The translations under genes were made by a program, and so were the position numbers. A stretch of DNA of 64,000 bases, from the NCBI GenBank assembly GCA_002245135.1, contig NGBS01000005.1, positions 182,379 through 246,378 on the forward strand. Direction: 5' to 3'. Below are positions 49,316-63,300 of this stretch, in pieces (positions within the stretch are counted from its first letter, which is position 1; the number at the start of each line of letters is the position of its first letter). The notes under the pieces are model-generated. The model saw only the letters and a program-made list of their open reading frames with translations, had not been told where the DNA came from and searched no databases. The DNA is from Proteromonas lacertae (Eukaryota > Sar > Bigyra > Opalinata > Proteromonadidae).

Positions 49316-51320
49316 TTATATAACTTTAACTATAATATGATTATCAGATACATTTAGCATGTACTGCACATCCTTTGAAGCAACATTCAAATCATTTACA
49401 AAATATATCAAAGAGGAGATGATATATTCAGGTCTAGTATTCTTATGAATTATTGTAGTGCATCCTTTAGATAATATCCATCTCTTAAATTCCTCATCAC
49501 TCAATGGAATTGAATAAACCTCCTCATTAGATTTGAATATAAAAGAATAAAAATCTGTAAGTTCGTTTATCTATATATATATATATGATATTGTCAATAT
49601 AATAATATATTCATACAGTGACATATTTATCAAATAAATCAAATGATAATACTGATGATGATGTATTTGATATAATATTATCATTTTCTTCCTCTTTCTC
49701 TATAGTCTCTTCTAAATCATTATCTATTCCAACATTCTCTTCATATTCTTTATCATTATATTCATCTTCTTCTTCCATTCTATTATCTTGTATAACATCA
49801 TCTTCTTCTTCTTTTTCTTTTTCTTCTTCTCTTATTGCGAACGAATTATTATTAATATCACTGTCATTATTCCAAATATCAATCATATCTATATCATTCA
49901 AATTAATCTCATCTTTTAATAGTTTTAACTCATTCTCAGTCCAAATTGCTATATATGTATATATATAATATCAATATATATACTATTATAAACTGGATTA
50001 GATAGTAGAGGAGGAGGCGATTGTTGTTGAGATAATAATGACTGTTTGGATTTCCTTTGTTTATGTATTGATGGTTTATTGATTATTATATTATCTTCAT
50101 CATCTTCATTATAACAATGTATTTTGTCTAAGTATTCATCAGTTACCATTCCTCTATATTTATCCATTAATCTCTCTTTCTCATCACCATTGTATTGATC
50201 AAAATACTTAATAGATGGTATGAATATCTTCATTTTATATTTAGATGAACTATATAATATTATTATTAACAATAAAAATACTCTTTTCTTGTTAGTTTGG
50301 GTTTCTTCATTAATGATGATAAATCATATAATTCATCCCACACTACTGGTATTGGTAATGTATATCGATCGTTATAATCAGATCCATTAACTATATTTGA
50401 TTCACTATCATTATTATCACCTATCATTATACTAGTAGATTCATCAATATAACCACTCTATATTTATATATATATATATATTATTATTATATACTATGTT
50501 TATTATCGAGTCTAATTGATAGTCATTATCTATATCATTAAATATATCAAACTCTTCTATATTATCTTCAATAGGTGATAAATCAACAGTTGTATCATTA
50601 TTATTATTATTAGAGGAGGAAGAAGAGGTTAGTGTAATATTATGTAATGAATCTGAATCATGTAGTGATGGTATTCTATTATTGTCATTATCTTCTATTT
50701 CCATTTCATATGGATCTAATGATAACGTACTATCATCAATCACAGTAGTATTAATAGAATCATTATTATTATTATTATTAATATATGACTTATATTTGGA
50801 TGAGATATTGTTATGTATTGGTAATAAATCTATTTTTATCAAATTATTCTCTATTGGTTGATCTTGTCGCAGAATTTGAATTAGTGAGGTTTGTGTAGAT
50901 TTATTAGTTGCATCATCGTCAGTTTGTATACTATGCACATCTAATACCACTGGATCGTCTGTTAATACAGAAATATAATTCATATCATCTTTTAATATGC
51001 TTTTAAAAAACTCAAATGGTGTTTTTATTCTAACATTATCTTTTCTATCATCCATTTCTTTAGCTAACAATGATATCAACTAATTTATACCAAGTTTTGT
51101 TTCTTCTTGTTTTTTCTTAGTTACACCAACCTATTATTAATAGTATTGCAAATCTGTTATACTTCATTTACCACTTTCTTAAGATCTTTCAAGGATTTCG
51201 TCAGATCTTCTAAATGAATAGCTTATATATTATTATACTAACAGCATCTTTCACAATTAACGCTCTGTCAATAACCTGGTTATATAGAGATATATTCTTT
51301 GGAGTAGAACCTTCAGACAT
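49316..51320 (-). CDS. acidic low-complexity protein, unknown
   Basis: Starts MSEGSTPKNISLYNQVIDRA at 51320 and runs through about eight short introns. The N-terminal helix (DLTKSLKDLKKV) is coiled-coil-like, then RIKTPFEFFKSILKDD. Long Asn/Asp/Ser/Glu low-complexity stretches follow (about 49640-49860 and 50540-50780). There is a Trp-containing helix WTENELKLLKDEI, which faintly recalls a Myb-like helix. The C-terminal block (SDEEFKRWILSKGCTTIIHK, SSLIYFVNDLNVASKDVQYM) looks globular. No family recognised. The coding potential is supported by consistent splice phases in the first four exons. A nuclear role is only a guess. Confidence 0.55.
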
Positions 51321-51638
51321 TTGATAAAAAGTGATCTTCGTACTTTCATATCAAATAAACCAAATTTTTTGAATCATTTTACAATCAACCGTAGTATTGC
51401 AGTAAAACTAAATTGTAAAGAAACGAATTTGTCATTTTAATATCATTAATTTTATTCTTTCAACTTTAGTACCTTTAATCTTTTGTATTTATACTTTTTC
51501 TGGTGTTTATAACCATAAATATGCTTTGCATCATGATATTTCATAGTTTACACCTATTAAATATGATTTTAACTTTCTTTTAGCCTCGATTTCTTTATTT
51601 TGAGTTTTAAAGCTTAACTTGATAAATTTAAATTGAAA
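51321..51638. other. divergent intergenic spacer
   Basis: About 318 bp, AT-rich, between the acidic protein (minus) and the membrane protein (plus). No feature recognised. Confidence 0.5.
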
Positions 51639-52240
51639 TATGAATTATGGAAGATTAGTTTATCAGACATCACTAATTGCCTTGCTATGCGCCATTGTAT
51701 CTGAATGCCATCCTTACATCCCCAAATACGGTGTTGTTTACTGTTTTTGCTCAATATTTGTAGCATCTAAAGATGATCCAGAATGGATTAATTTGTACTT
51801 ATATAGTGTAATATTTTAATAGATTCTTGGTTGTTGGTTTTTTACTACTTGCTATGAGTGGATATACTGTTGCAAATATGTGTATGATATATTTTAATAT
51901 ATTTCTAGTTATTAGTAACATTGGAACAGGATATAGTAATTTCGAAGTAAGAGAGTTAGTTGGTAAATTTGCTTTTGTTGCTTACTTTGCCCTTGCTGTA
52001 TTAAATCTATTTATATCTTGTAGATTTTAGTTTACATTCTGGAAGTGTTTTTATTGAAGAAAAGACATGGATCTTTTAATTTATCATCTTTATTTACTCG
52101 TATATCTTCTACTTTAGATTTAAATAGCTATTGACAATATTGGTGAAGAAGATATAGAAGAAGAACAAGAAACAAAGAAGACGAAAGAACCAGAATATGT
52201 AGAAAATAGACCAAATAAATATCAAGCTCCTGATTTTTAG
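51639..52240 (+). CDS. small four-span membrane protein
   Basis: MNYGRLVYQTSLIALLCAIV is followed by VVYCFCSIFVASKDDPEWIN. An intron (about 51797-51824, GTACTT...ATAG) joins to FLVVGFLLLAMSGYTVANMC, FNIFLVISNIGTG and FVAYFALAVLNLFIS. An alternative end at 52030 is possible, but splicing into the exon from 52130 adds an acidic tail (DNIGEEDIEEEQE) ending PNKYQAPDF at 52240. Four hydrophobic spans with short loops and a cytosolic acidic tail suggest a Golgi or endosomal membrane protein. I do not recognise the family. Confidence 0.55.
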
Positions 52241-52320
52241 ATTAATAGTTTATATACTAACTATATATTTTTAATCATGCTAAGTAAAAAACATTATAAC
52301 ATATTATTATTATCTATATT

Positions 52321-53331
52321 TTAAAATATAAATCTGATTTTATCTTCAACGAATAATAATTTATGTAGTTCCTTCTGTACATTTCTAATTGAGTCTATAT
52401 AAGTGATATACAACAAAATATAAATACAATTAAAGCAGGAACTGTTGATTCTTTAGCATAACTACCTAAATCTTTAATTTGTTCATCACATACAGACTTT
52501 CTCATAACTATCTCTTTATCAACTTTCTCTTTAATCAATTTACTAGTGACTTTATTTCCTAAATTGGAATTAACACTATTGAGTAAAAGATCTTGTTTTT
52601 CTTTCACTGTTTTAGCTAATTCATCAGATGTACCGTATGTTTCAATTAATAGCTTATTTGTGATTTGTAATGTATTTTCTATCTCCTGTAAATTGCGCTT
52701 TCTTATTTGTTTTAATCTTTCATATTTAGATTGAAATGGTTCTACTGAATTGTAGAGTATAAATGGAAAATTTTCTTGTGTTAATACATAGTTCAATGCT
52801 TTATCACTATTATAAATAAATAAATGCCATTATTATTATACGTTAAATTAGTAATGTTATATTCTGAAGGACATGAGGTAGCCAGTGTTGAAAATATCAC
52901 AGGTACTATATGTTTGTATGTATAAAAGAGTTATTTATACGAGTTTGAGATAAATCTGTCTGTGCAGACCAAGTATTTGAGATATAGGGACAATAGGCTA
53001 GAACACCTCTTTCATCCACCCACGCATGACATCTAACTGGACTTAATGAAATGATTGGAGGGACATTTGGAAAGTTTGGTGGAAGATTTATTGCTATGTG
53101 TAAATTACTCACTTTTATATATATACTGACTTGATAAATATCATTTCCTATTTGTATCTTACATACAAATGTGTCAAAACCCGCTGCTGAACTTCCTACT
53201 TGTGTGATTCGGTTTGGACTTTGAAGAAGTAGGTTAATTTGTTGTTGTCTTCTATATAAAATAACAAAACCTAATATTTAATACAATGATAAAGTCTGTG
53301 ATACTGGTCTTACACCTGTTGATCTTAACAT
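52321..53331 (-). CDS. VPS37: ESCRT-I subunit VPS37
   Basis: Part of ESCRT-I, which sorts ubiquitinated cargo into multivesicular bodies. Exon 1 is tiny (ATG at 53331, MLRST) and is followed by two short introns. The N-terminal half is UEV/RWD-like, as in VPS37A: INLPPNFPNVPPIISLSPVR, then HAWVDERGVLAYCPYI. The C-terminal half is the Mod(r) helical domain (PFQSKYERLKQIRKRNLQEI, KTVKEKQDLLLNSVNSNL, YAKESTVPALIVFI) ending at 52321. About 250 residues. Its first exon, first intron and promoter are included in the downstream 2361-bp tandem repeat, so it is divergent from the first BTB gene with only 65 bp between starts. Confidence 0.8.
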
Positions 53332-53395
53332 TTTAACTTTTGGGTGTTCCAAAATTTTGTTGTGATTTTGTTTTTAGCATATTTTGACTGAAACA

Positions 53396-55577
53396 ATGAT
53401 TATAATAAACGATGAAATAAAAGAACGAGGGTATGATATATGTGTGTATAATGAGAAATAGATTATGTCGAAAACTGGTTGAAAATGGTAGTGGTGATAT
53501 AAAAGTGAAGTGTGGAGATAATATAATCATATCAGTGAAATCAATACTGAGAAGTAATAACAAAATTCTAAAGAAATTAATCGACGATGAACAGTTTAGT
53601 GGTTTGTTAGAGTTATACGAAGATTGTGAAGAAATAGGTTATTTCGAAATAGAGAAATACTACAGTGGTGGTGAAATGAACATATATAAAGAAAATGTTT
53701 GTGAAATCTTATTATTTTGTGTTTGTTATGAAGAAGAATATATCTGTGAGAAATGTTTCGAATTCATAAAGTATAACATCGATGATGATATGTTAATAAA
53801 GTTGATCGATATATCCAACCAATTTCCTAACAGTTTAAAAGAAGTAGAAGAATTGAAATTGATGGAATTTGAGAAACGAGGTTATAAATACTTATACAAC
53901 CGTATATATATATATATAAAGTGATATATATTAATGAATGAATAGGAGATTATTTGAATGTATTGGAGATGAATAATATGAGTAGTTTACTATCATTCCA
54001 AAATGTAATAATTCGAAATGAGAGTTGGTTATTAAATGAATTATTAGAGTGGTATAAATTGAAACTGAGTAATAAACATAAGAATGATGATGATTTTATA
54101 TGTGAATTTAAATATCTGATAAAAGATCATTTTGATAATAAATTGATAGATGTTAATGAGTTGAAAAGAGATAATAAAGAAATATTGAAAGAATTGAATA
54201 TAAAATTTAACAAAAACAAAAGTTTAAAATATATCGATTTATACAAGATAAAAGATGAAAGAATTCAAAATATAATAATCGATAACTATGAAGAAAATGA
54301 GATGATAGAATTTAGTGAAGAAAATAAAGAAATTTTAGATTCAATAGAAGATGAGAATGAGTTGAATAATGCAATCTGTTCATTACTAGAAACGAATGAT
54401 ATAAAAGTGATAGAGATAGTGTTAATGATAATAATATACAAAAATATAAAAATTGAAAGTATATATATATATATAATATTTTGTTTATACATAATACTAT
54501 AATATAATAGAATATATCTCGAATATTGATAAACGAAATATTCTAAGTAAACTATGTGTTGAATACAATGATAATGTATGTAATCGAATATTGAAATGTC
54601 TGAGTTTATTTGTAGAAGATCAAAAGAATCTAAACATAATCGAAGGTTTATGTGGCAAACAAATCGTTTCTATTTTAACAGGTGAAGATAAGAAAGATAA
54701 AATAATTAATGAAAAGAAAAGTAAGAAAGTAGAATCAGATACAAAAGTAGAAGAAAATACAAAGAAAAAAGTAAATAAAAGAATAAAGAAAGTAACAAAT
54801 GTGAAAGAAATTACATCTTTTTCATATGGATATACACAATTTGGATATGGATTAAATGAAGATATGAAAATAATTCCATCATTTGATGGAGAAAAATGTG
54901 AATTTTCAGTAAATCCTTCTTTACCAAATGGAATAATGATAGACAAAGAAAGTGGAGTGATTTATGGAAGAGTAGATAAACCAGTTAAAAAGAAATACTA
55001 TGAAATAAGTTGTAAAAATGCTTCAAGTGAAAAGAAAATCAAAATGTTGTTAGAATTTGTTGATATTAAATTTACAAAATTATACAAAAATGAATATATT
55101 TCAATAACTAATTATGGAAAATTAATAACTAATACTGAGAGTGGTTATAATCATTGTTATTTGAACATGAGAATGGATAAAGGGGTTTATCATTTAAAGT
55201 ATAGATTGTATCAAAATGGATGTAGTTATGATGATTTGTTTATTGGATTATCAACTACAAATAAATATAATGGTGGTTCTATCTGTTGTGAAAAAATAAC
55301 ATGCAATTATGTAGCTTATACTGGTAGAAGTCAAGATATATTTTCTTATTGTCATATTGGAACAGTTATTAATGAAAATCCAAATTACAAAAATCATGGA
55401 GATGGTTCAATTTATGAAGTGATAGTTGATATGAATAAAAGAGAATTTTGGATTAGTCATAATGATTCACCTCCTGTTTTACTTGTGAAAGATTTACCTT
55501 CTCCATTATATCCATACGCTATACCGTTCAACCAAAATACTTCAGTTGAATTATTATCAATTTCTTTTCAAAACTAA
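53396..55577 (+). CDS. BTB-BACK protein with Ig-like and SPRY-like C-terminus, copy 1
   Basis: The first exon MIIINDEIKERG (ATG 53396) is spliced to a BTB domain (GSGDIKVKCGDNIIISVKSI, ILLFCVCYEEEYICEKCFEF). A BACK-like helical region comes next (NVIIRNESWLLNELLEWYKL), then a Lys-rich linker. A putative Ig/cadherin-like unit follows (IPSFDGEKCEFSVNPSLPNG, DKESGVIYGRV). The C-terminus is a SPRY/B30.2-like sandwich (YRLYQNGCSYDDLFIGLST, REFWISHNDSPPVLLVKDLP) ending at 55577. Introns lie at about 53429-53459, 53902-53945 and 54461-54510. BTB-BACK proteins often serve as cullin-3 substrate adaptors, with the SPRY part as the recognition end; that role is inferred. Confidence 0.75.
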
Positions 55578-55676
55578 ATCTCATTTTCTCATTCCTTGAT
55601 TTTTATTGTTTTTTAGATAAAATAATAAAACCTAATATTTAATACAATGATAAAGTCTGTGATACTGGTCTTACAC

Positions 55677-55692
55677 CTGTTGATCTTAACAT
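55677..55692 (-). pseudogene. orphan VPS37 first exon, repeat unit 2
   Basis: Exact copy of the MLRST exon and its upstream region. It has no downstream VPS37 exons, because the BTB gene of unit 1 lies there in the opposite orientation. The attached promoter may still be active. Confidence 0.75.
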
Positions 55693-55756
55693 TTTAACTT
55701 TTGGGTGTTCCAAAATTTTGTTGTGATTTTGTTTTTAGCATATTTTGACTGAAACA

Positions 55757-57938
55757 ATGATTATAATAAACGATGAAATAAAAGAACGAGGGTATGATAT
55801 ATGTGTGTATAATGAGAAATAGATTATGTCGAAAACTGGTTGAAAATGGTAGTGGTGATATAAAAGTGAAGTGTGGAGATAATATAATCATATCAGTGAA
55901 ATCAATACTGAGAAGTAATAACAAAATTCTAAAGAAATTAATCGACGATGAACAGTTTAGTGGTTTGTTAGAGTTATACGAAGATTGTGAAGAAATAGGT
56001 TATTTCGAAATAGAGAAATACTACAGTGGTGGTGAAATGAACATATATAAAGAAAATGTTTGTGAAATCTTATTATTTTGTGTTTGTTATGAAGAAGAAT
56101 ATATCTGTGAGAAATGTTTCGAATTCATAAAGTATAACATCGATGATGATATGTTAATAAAGTTGATCGATATATCCAACCAATTTCCTAACAGTTTAAA
56201 AGAAGTAGAAGAATTGAAATTGATGGAATTTGAGAAACGAGGTTATAAATACTTATACAACCGTATATATATATATATAAAGTGATATATATTAATGAAT
56301 GAATAGGAGATTATTTGAATGTATTGGAGATGAATAATATGAGTAGTTTACTATCATTCCAAAATGTAATAATTCGAAATGAGAGTTGGTTATTAAATGA
56401 ATTATTAGAGTGGTATAAATTGAAACTGAGTAATAAACATAAGAATGATGATGATTTTATATGTGAATTTAAATATCTGATAAAAGATCATTTTGATAAT
56501 AAATTGATAGATGTTAATGAGTTGAAAAGAGATAATAAAGAAATATTGAAAGAATTGAATATAAAATTTAACAAAAACAAAAGTTTAAAATATATCGATT
56601 TATACAAGATAAAAGATGAAAGAATTCAAAATATAATAATCGATAACTATGAAGAAAATGAGATGATAGAATTTAGTGAAGAAAATAAAGAAATTTTAGA
56701 TTCAATAGAAGATGAGAATGAGTTGAATAATGCAATCTGTTCATTACTAGAAACGAATGATATAAAAGTGATAGAGATAGTGTTAATGATAATAATATAC
56801 AAAAATATAAAAATTGAAAGTATATATATATATATAATATTTTGTTTATACATAATACTATAATATAATAGAATATATCTCGAATATTGATAAACGAAAT
56901 ATTCTAAGTAAACTATGTGTTGAATACAATGATAATGTATGTAATCGAATATTGAAATGTCTGAGTTTATTTGTAGAAGATCAAAAGAATCTAAACATAA
57001 TCGAAGGTTTATGTGGCAAACAAATCGTTTCTATTTTAACAGGTGAAGATAAGAAAGATAAAATAATTAATGAAAAGAAAAGTAAGAAAGTAGAATCAGA
57101 TACAAAAGTAGAAGAAAATACAAAGAAAAAAGTAAATAAAAGAATAAAGAAAGTAACAAATGTGAAAGAAATTACATCTTTTTCATATGGATATACACAA
57201 TTTGGATATGGATTAAATGAAGATATGAAAATAATTCCATCATTTGATGGAGAAAAATGTGAATTTTCAGTAAATCCTTCTTTACCAAATGGAATAATGA
57301 TAGACAAAGAAAGTGGAGTGATTTATGGAAGAGTAGATAAACCAGTTAAAAAGAAATACTATGAAATAAGTTGTAAAAATGCTTCAAGTGAAAAGAAAAT
57401 CAAAATGTTGTTAGAATTTGTTGATATTAAATTTACAAAATTATACAAAAATGAATATATTTCAATAACTAATTATGGAAAATTAATAACTAATACTGAG
57501 AGTGGTTATAATCATTGTTATTTGAACATGAGAATGGATAAAGGGGTTTATCATTTAAAGTATAGATTGTATCAAAATGGATGTAGTTATGATGATTTGT
57601 TTATTGGATTATCAACTACAAATAAATATAATGGTGGTTCTATCTGTTGTGAAAAAATAACATGCAATTATGTAGCTTATACTGGTAGAAGTCAAGATAT
57701 ATTTTCTTATTGTCATATTGGAACAGTTATTAATGAAAATCCAAATTACAAAAATCATGGAGATGGTTCAATTTATGAAGTGATAGTTGATATGAATAAA
57801 AGAGAATTTTGGATTAGTCATAATGATTCACCTCCTGTTTTACTTGTGAAAGATTTACCTTCTCCATTATATCCATACGCTATACCGTTCAACCAAAATA
57901 CTTCAGTTGAATTATTATCAATTTCTTTTCAAAACTAA
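55757..57938 (+). CDS. BTB-BACK protein, copy 2 (identical to copy 1)
   Basis: Exact 2361-bp-shifted copy of 53396-55577. All exons, introns and both end domains are the same by eye, so the encoded protein is identical. This means either a very recent duplication, ongoing homogenisation, or an assembly duplicate. Confidence 0.75.
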
Positions 57939-58037
57939 ATCTCATTTTCTCATTCCTTGATTTTTATTGTTTTTTAGATAAAATAATAAAACCTAATATT
58001 TAATACAATGATAAAGTCTGTGATACTGGTCTTACAC

Positions 58038-58053
58038 CTGTTGATCTTAACAT
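58038..58053 (-). pseudogene. orphan VPS37 first exon, repeat unit 3
   Basis: Second stranded copy of the MLRST exon, as at 55677-55692. Confidence 0.75.
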
Positions 58054-58117
58054 TTTAACTTTTGGGTGTTCCAAAATTTTGTTGTGATTTTGTTTTTAGC
58101 ATATTTTGACTGAAACA

Positions 58118-60282
58118 ATGATTATAATAAACGATGAAATAAAAGAACGAGGGTATGATATATGTGTGTATAATGAGAAATAGATTATGTCGAAAACTGG
58201 TTGAAAATGGTAGTGGTGATATAAAAGTGAAGTGTGGAGATAATATAATCATATCAGTGAAATCAATACTGAGAAGTAATAACAAAATTCTAAAGAAATT
58301 AATCGACGATGAACAGTTTAGTGGTTTGTTAGAGTTATACGAAGATTGTGAAGAAATAGGTTATTTCGAAATAGAGAAATACTACAGTGGTGGTGAAATG
58401 AACATATATAAAGAAAATGTTTGTGAAATCTTATTATTTTGTGTTTGTTATGAAGAAGAATATATCTGTGAGAAATGTTTCGAATTCATAAAGTATAACA
58501 TCGATGATGATATGTTAATAAAGTTGATCGATATATCCAACCAATTTCCTAACAGTTTAAAAGAAGTAGAAGAATTGAAATTGATGGAATTTGAGAAACG
58601 AGGTTATAAATACTTATACAACCGTATATATATATATATAAAGTGATATATATTAATGAATGAATAGGAGATTATTTGAATGTATTGGAGATGAATAATA
58701 TGAGTAGTTTACTATCATTCCAAAATGTAATAATTCGAAATGAGAGTTGGTTATTAAATGAATTATTAGAGTGGTATAAATTGAAACTGAGTAATAAACA
58801 TAAGAATGATGATGATTTTATATGTGAATTTAAATATCTGATAAAAGATCATTTTGATAATAAATTGATAGATGTTAATGAGTTGAAAAGAGATAATAAA
58901 GAAATATTGAAAGAATTGAATATAAAATTTAACAAAAACAAAAGTTTAAAATATATCGATTTATACAAGATAAAAGATGAAAGAATTCAAAATATAATAA
59001 TCGATAACTATGAAGAAAATGAGATGATAGAATTTAGTGAAGAAAATAAAGAAATTTTAGATTCAATAGAAGATGAGAATGAGTTGAATAATGCAATCTG
59101 TTCATTACTAGAAACGAATGATATAAAAGTGATAGAGATAGTGTTAATGATAATAATATACAAAAATATAAAAATTGAAAGTATATATATATATATAATA
59201 TTTTGTTTATACATAATACTATAATATAATAGAATATATCTCGAATATTGATAAACGAAATATTCTAAGTAAACTATGTGTTGAATACAATGATAATGTA
59301 TGTAATCGAATATTGAAATGTCTGAGTTTATTTGTAGAAGATCAAAAGAATCTAAACATAATCGAAGGTTTATGTGGCAAAGAACTTCTGTATAGGATAC
59401 TAAATGAAGTATATTATACTACCTCAGAATCTAAAGAAATATTAGTTGAATATGTAAAAGATACAATGCTAAAGGAAGGAGAATTATTAGAAGAACTAAT
59501 GAAACAGATTATTACAACATTCTCATATCCGCATTCAAAATATTCTTTTAACAATATATGAAGAAGTGATAATAATACCAACATTTGATGGAGAAAAATG
59601 TGAATTTTCAATAAATCCTTCTTTACCAAATGGAATAATGATAGACAAAGAAAGTGGAGTGATTTATGGAAAAGTAAACACACCAATCAAAGAGAAATAC
59701 TATGAAATAAGTTGTAAAAATTCTTCAAGTGAAAAGAAGTTTATTATCTCATTAGAATTCACAGAAATTATATTCACTAAATTGAACAAAAGTGATGGAA
59801 TATTAGTGTCTGGTAATGGGAAAGTTATAACATGTAATACAGAGGATTATTACAAACATTGTTATTTGAATATGAAAATGGAAATAGGAATATATCGTAT
59901 CAGGTATAAATTTCGTCAAAATGATAGTAAATATAATGAAATAATGATAGGATTATCAACTAATAACACATTTTATGGAAACAATATATATAAACAACCA
60001 ACAACATGTAGTTATGTTACATGGAATGGCAGTAGTAGAGATATTACTTCAAAATGTCATATTGGACGAATAGTAACTTCCAATCCATGTTTTACTAATC
60101 ATCGAAACTTTTCAGTGTATGAAATAGTTGTAAATATGAAAAAAAGAGAATTTTGGATTAGTCATAACAATTCATCTCCTGTTTTGCTAGTTAAAGATTT
60201 ACCTTCTCCATTATATCCTTATGTATCATTGTATTACAAAAATAACTCATTTGAATTGCTATTTACTTCTCATCAAGTGTAA
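58118..60282 (+). CDS. BTB-BACK protein, copy 3, with diverged C-terminus
   Basis: BTB and BACK parts are identical to copies 1 and 2 up to GLCGK at 59383. It then reads ELLYRILNEVYYTTSESKEI, FSYPHSKYS, an Ig-like unit (PTFDGEKCEFSINPSLPNG), and a SPRY-like end (REFWISHNNSSPVLLVKDLP) that differs from copies 1-2 at many positions. Near 59550 the frame shifts by one: taking one T out of a TTTT run gives KYSLTIYEEVIIIPTFDG, the expected strand pattern. As given, the first part stops at 59561. So this is a chimera of a recent 5' tract and an older 3' end. It is either broken once or carries a single-base sequencing error. Confidence 0.65.
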
Positions 60283-60359
60283 TTTAGTTTAGTATTATCC
60301 TTTATTTATTTTTATTTATATTATTTTAATAAACAAGAAGAAATATATAAAAACTATTT

Positions 60360-63300
60360 TTAACAATTAATATTCACATTTGTTGGTAATTTATTTTCAT
60401 TTGGGTGAGTTTTTTTGTATGTATTTATTATATACTCTGATTTATGAATCAAATCCATATACTGTTTAATTTCATTCTTTTGTTGATTATTCTGAACTTG
60501 TAATTCTTTAGCTTGATCCTGAAGGTTGTTATATTCCATTTTTATATTATTTATTATATTACTCAATTGTTGTATTTTATCTGCTTGTTTTGCTATTATT
60601 CCTTTCTGTGTATTTAAACTGTTTTCGTATTCTTTCATGTTTTTTTGTGTGTTAGTATTATCTATTTTGTGTTTATGAGAAAGTGTATTATATTTATTCT
60701 TCACATTTTCATATTCTTTTTGTTGTTGTTTCATCTTTTCTTCATATTGTTGAATAGTTTGCTGAAAGTTCAATATTTGATTATTATAATCTACTTCTTT
60801 CATCTGATATTCATGTAATTCATTCTATATTATCATATATATATATATTAAATACTTCATTATTCTGTATGGCAGATTGCATTTCACATTGATTTCTTTT
60901 GATATTATTTATATCATTGTTGTGTTTAGATTGTAGTTGTTTGTATATTATTTTATCATTATTTATTGCTGATTGTAATTTACTGATTGTGATATTGTAA
61001 TCATTTATTTGTGATTCATACTGTCGAATTAACTGTTGTTGTTCATTGATTTTATTCTATCATTATTATAAAAATTATCTATTAATATACTTCATTATTT
61101 TGGTTTGCAGATTGATATTCTATTAATTGTTTCTATTTTAGATATACAACGATAAACATACATTTAGTTGAGCAATATCGTTGTGATATTTCTTATCAAG
61201 TTGTTTATATTGAGATGTTATTGATTTGCTGTTATTATCAAGTTCATTTATATTTGATTCATATGACATTAGTTGTGATTTCAAATTCTGCACTTGTTTC
61301 TGAAGTGTATTAATTGTTAATTCTGAATCTTTAATTTTATTCTGTAAATCAATTACACATCTCTATATATTATAAAAACATATTTTAAAAAAATATACAT
61401 TTGATTGGTTCATGTCATTTGTATATTGTGTTTCCAATTGTTTATATTGTTTATTAATTGATTTTAAATTACTATTAAGCTGATTTACTGTATTATTAGC
61501 ACTAGATATTTGCTTATCAGCTTCAAGTTTATATTTTCTAAGTTCTGAAAGAGTATTTTCATAGTTTGATATGGTTTGTTTCATTTCAATTATATTTTTA
61601 TTTAATAAAGTACTTTCGGTATTATATTGAGTTTCTAATTCATTATATTGATTTTGAGTATTGGTAATTAATGAGTTTAAGTCATTAATTGTGTTTTCAT
61701 TACTATTTATTTTCATTTCATATTGTCTTATTGCTTTTTTTAAATCTGATATTTGTTTCTACATAATAATTATTACTATATTTAAAATATACTTGACTAT
61801 TATCATTTATATCCTTGATATTCTTCTATTCATATTTAAGAATGATAAATATATACTTTTGCTGTATTAATATCAGAGTTATATTGATCTTTGATTTGAT
61901 TATATTTTGAAGTTATTTCCTCAATTTTTTGTCTCAGTAAAATTGATTGATTTTCATATTCAGATATTTTATGTTCATATTCTTTAATAGTGTTATTGAT
62001 TTCATTCATTTTATTCTATTAATCATAATATAGAAACAATAATATACATTATATTCTGTCTTTATATCTTTTACTATCTTTTTATGTGTTTGTTGTATTG
62101 AATTATTCTCATTTTGTAGTGTTTTATGCTTCAATTCTGTACTTTCTATCTGTGAAGTTAAATTGTTTATAGTTTCATCCATTTCTTCTATCTTCGTGAT
62201 ATAATTGTGTATAGTATTTTCATATTGTTGTATTTTGTCCATTAATTCTGATATTTTGATTTCATATTTCTTACCTATATCACTTTCATTCTTCTATTGA
62301 TTATATATATATATATACCTTTCTCTGCAGTAATTCATTATTGTATTGTATTGTTAATTGATTTTGTTTTTGGTTTGAATCATTGATCTGCTTATTAAGA
62401 TCTCTAATTTGCCTTTGATATTGTTCTATTTCTTTATTATATTGATTTATCTTATTATCATATGCTTTATTGTTGTAGTTAATTCCATTATTTGTTTCTA
62501 TAATAATAATAATAATTTTAGATTATATTGTATACTTTATAACTTTGTAAATCATTATTGTATTGTTGTTGTATATTCATTACTTTCATTTTATTCTCAT
62601 TTATTATATTCTTCATTTCTTTCATATCTCTATCATATTTCTCTTTATTCTCATTCATTTCCTCTATTTTATTCTTATATTCCATCATTTGAACTTTCTG
62701 TATTTCAATATCATTCCTATATTCCTTCTCTAGTGTTGAATATTTCACATTATTCTTATTATTAGCTTCATTTAAGTTAGAAATTATCTTCTCATATTCT
62801 TTCTCTTTTAGTTTGTATTGCCTGTATAATTTTATTCTCATTATTTATTTGTTTCTATTTATAGAAATAGTAAGGTAATATATATACATTACATTCATTC
62901 ATATCAGCTTTATATTTATCTTGTAGTTCTGTATATTTATTCTTTGATTCTTCTATTGCTTCATTTAATTCATTCAAGTGATCTTCATATCCATTTACTT
63001 CTTTAGAAAAAGTTTCTATTTGATTGGTTAAATCTGTGATTTGTTTCTATTAAAAAATATATTTATGTATATATATACTTGATTATCTGCTAGTTGTTGA
63101 TAATATTGTGATTGCATTTGTTTCATTTGTTCTTTGTTCTCTTCAAACATTTTATTAATATCATTATTCTGCTTTTTCAACTCTTCTACTTCATTATTCT
63201 TCATTTCCATCTCATGTGTGAATTGTGTTATTCTATTTTCATATTCACTCATTTCTATTTTACTTTCTTTACATTTTTTCTATATAATTAAATAAATAAC

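Larger units (their letters stand above)
53256..59383. repeat. tandem repeat, 2361-bp unit, 2.6 copies
   Basis: Units start near 53256, 55617 and 57978 with an exact 2361-bp offset. Units 1 and 2 appear identical by eye apart from one base near 53264. Unit 3 is identical for about 1.4 kb and then switches at about 59383 to a diverged paralogous 3' end. Each unit carries the VPS37 first exon and promoter (minus) and a BTB gene (plus). Confidence 0.95.

Noticed and set aside
53256-59383. Transposable element or satellite array
   Set aside because: The units carry ordinary split host genes and a neighbour's promoter, with no terminal repeats, target-site duplications or transposase.
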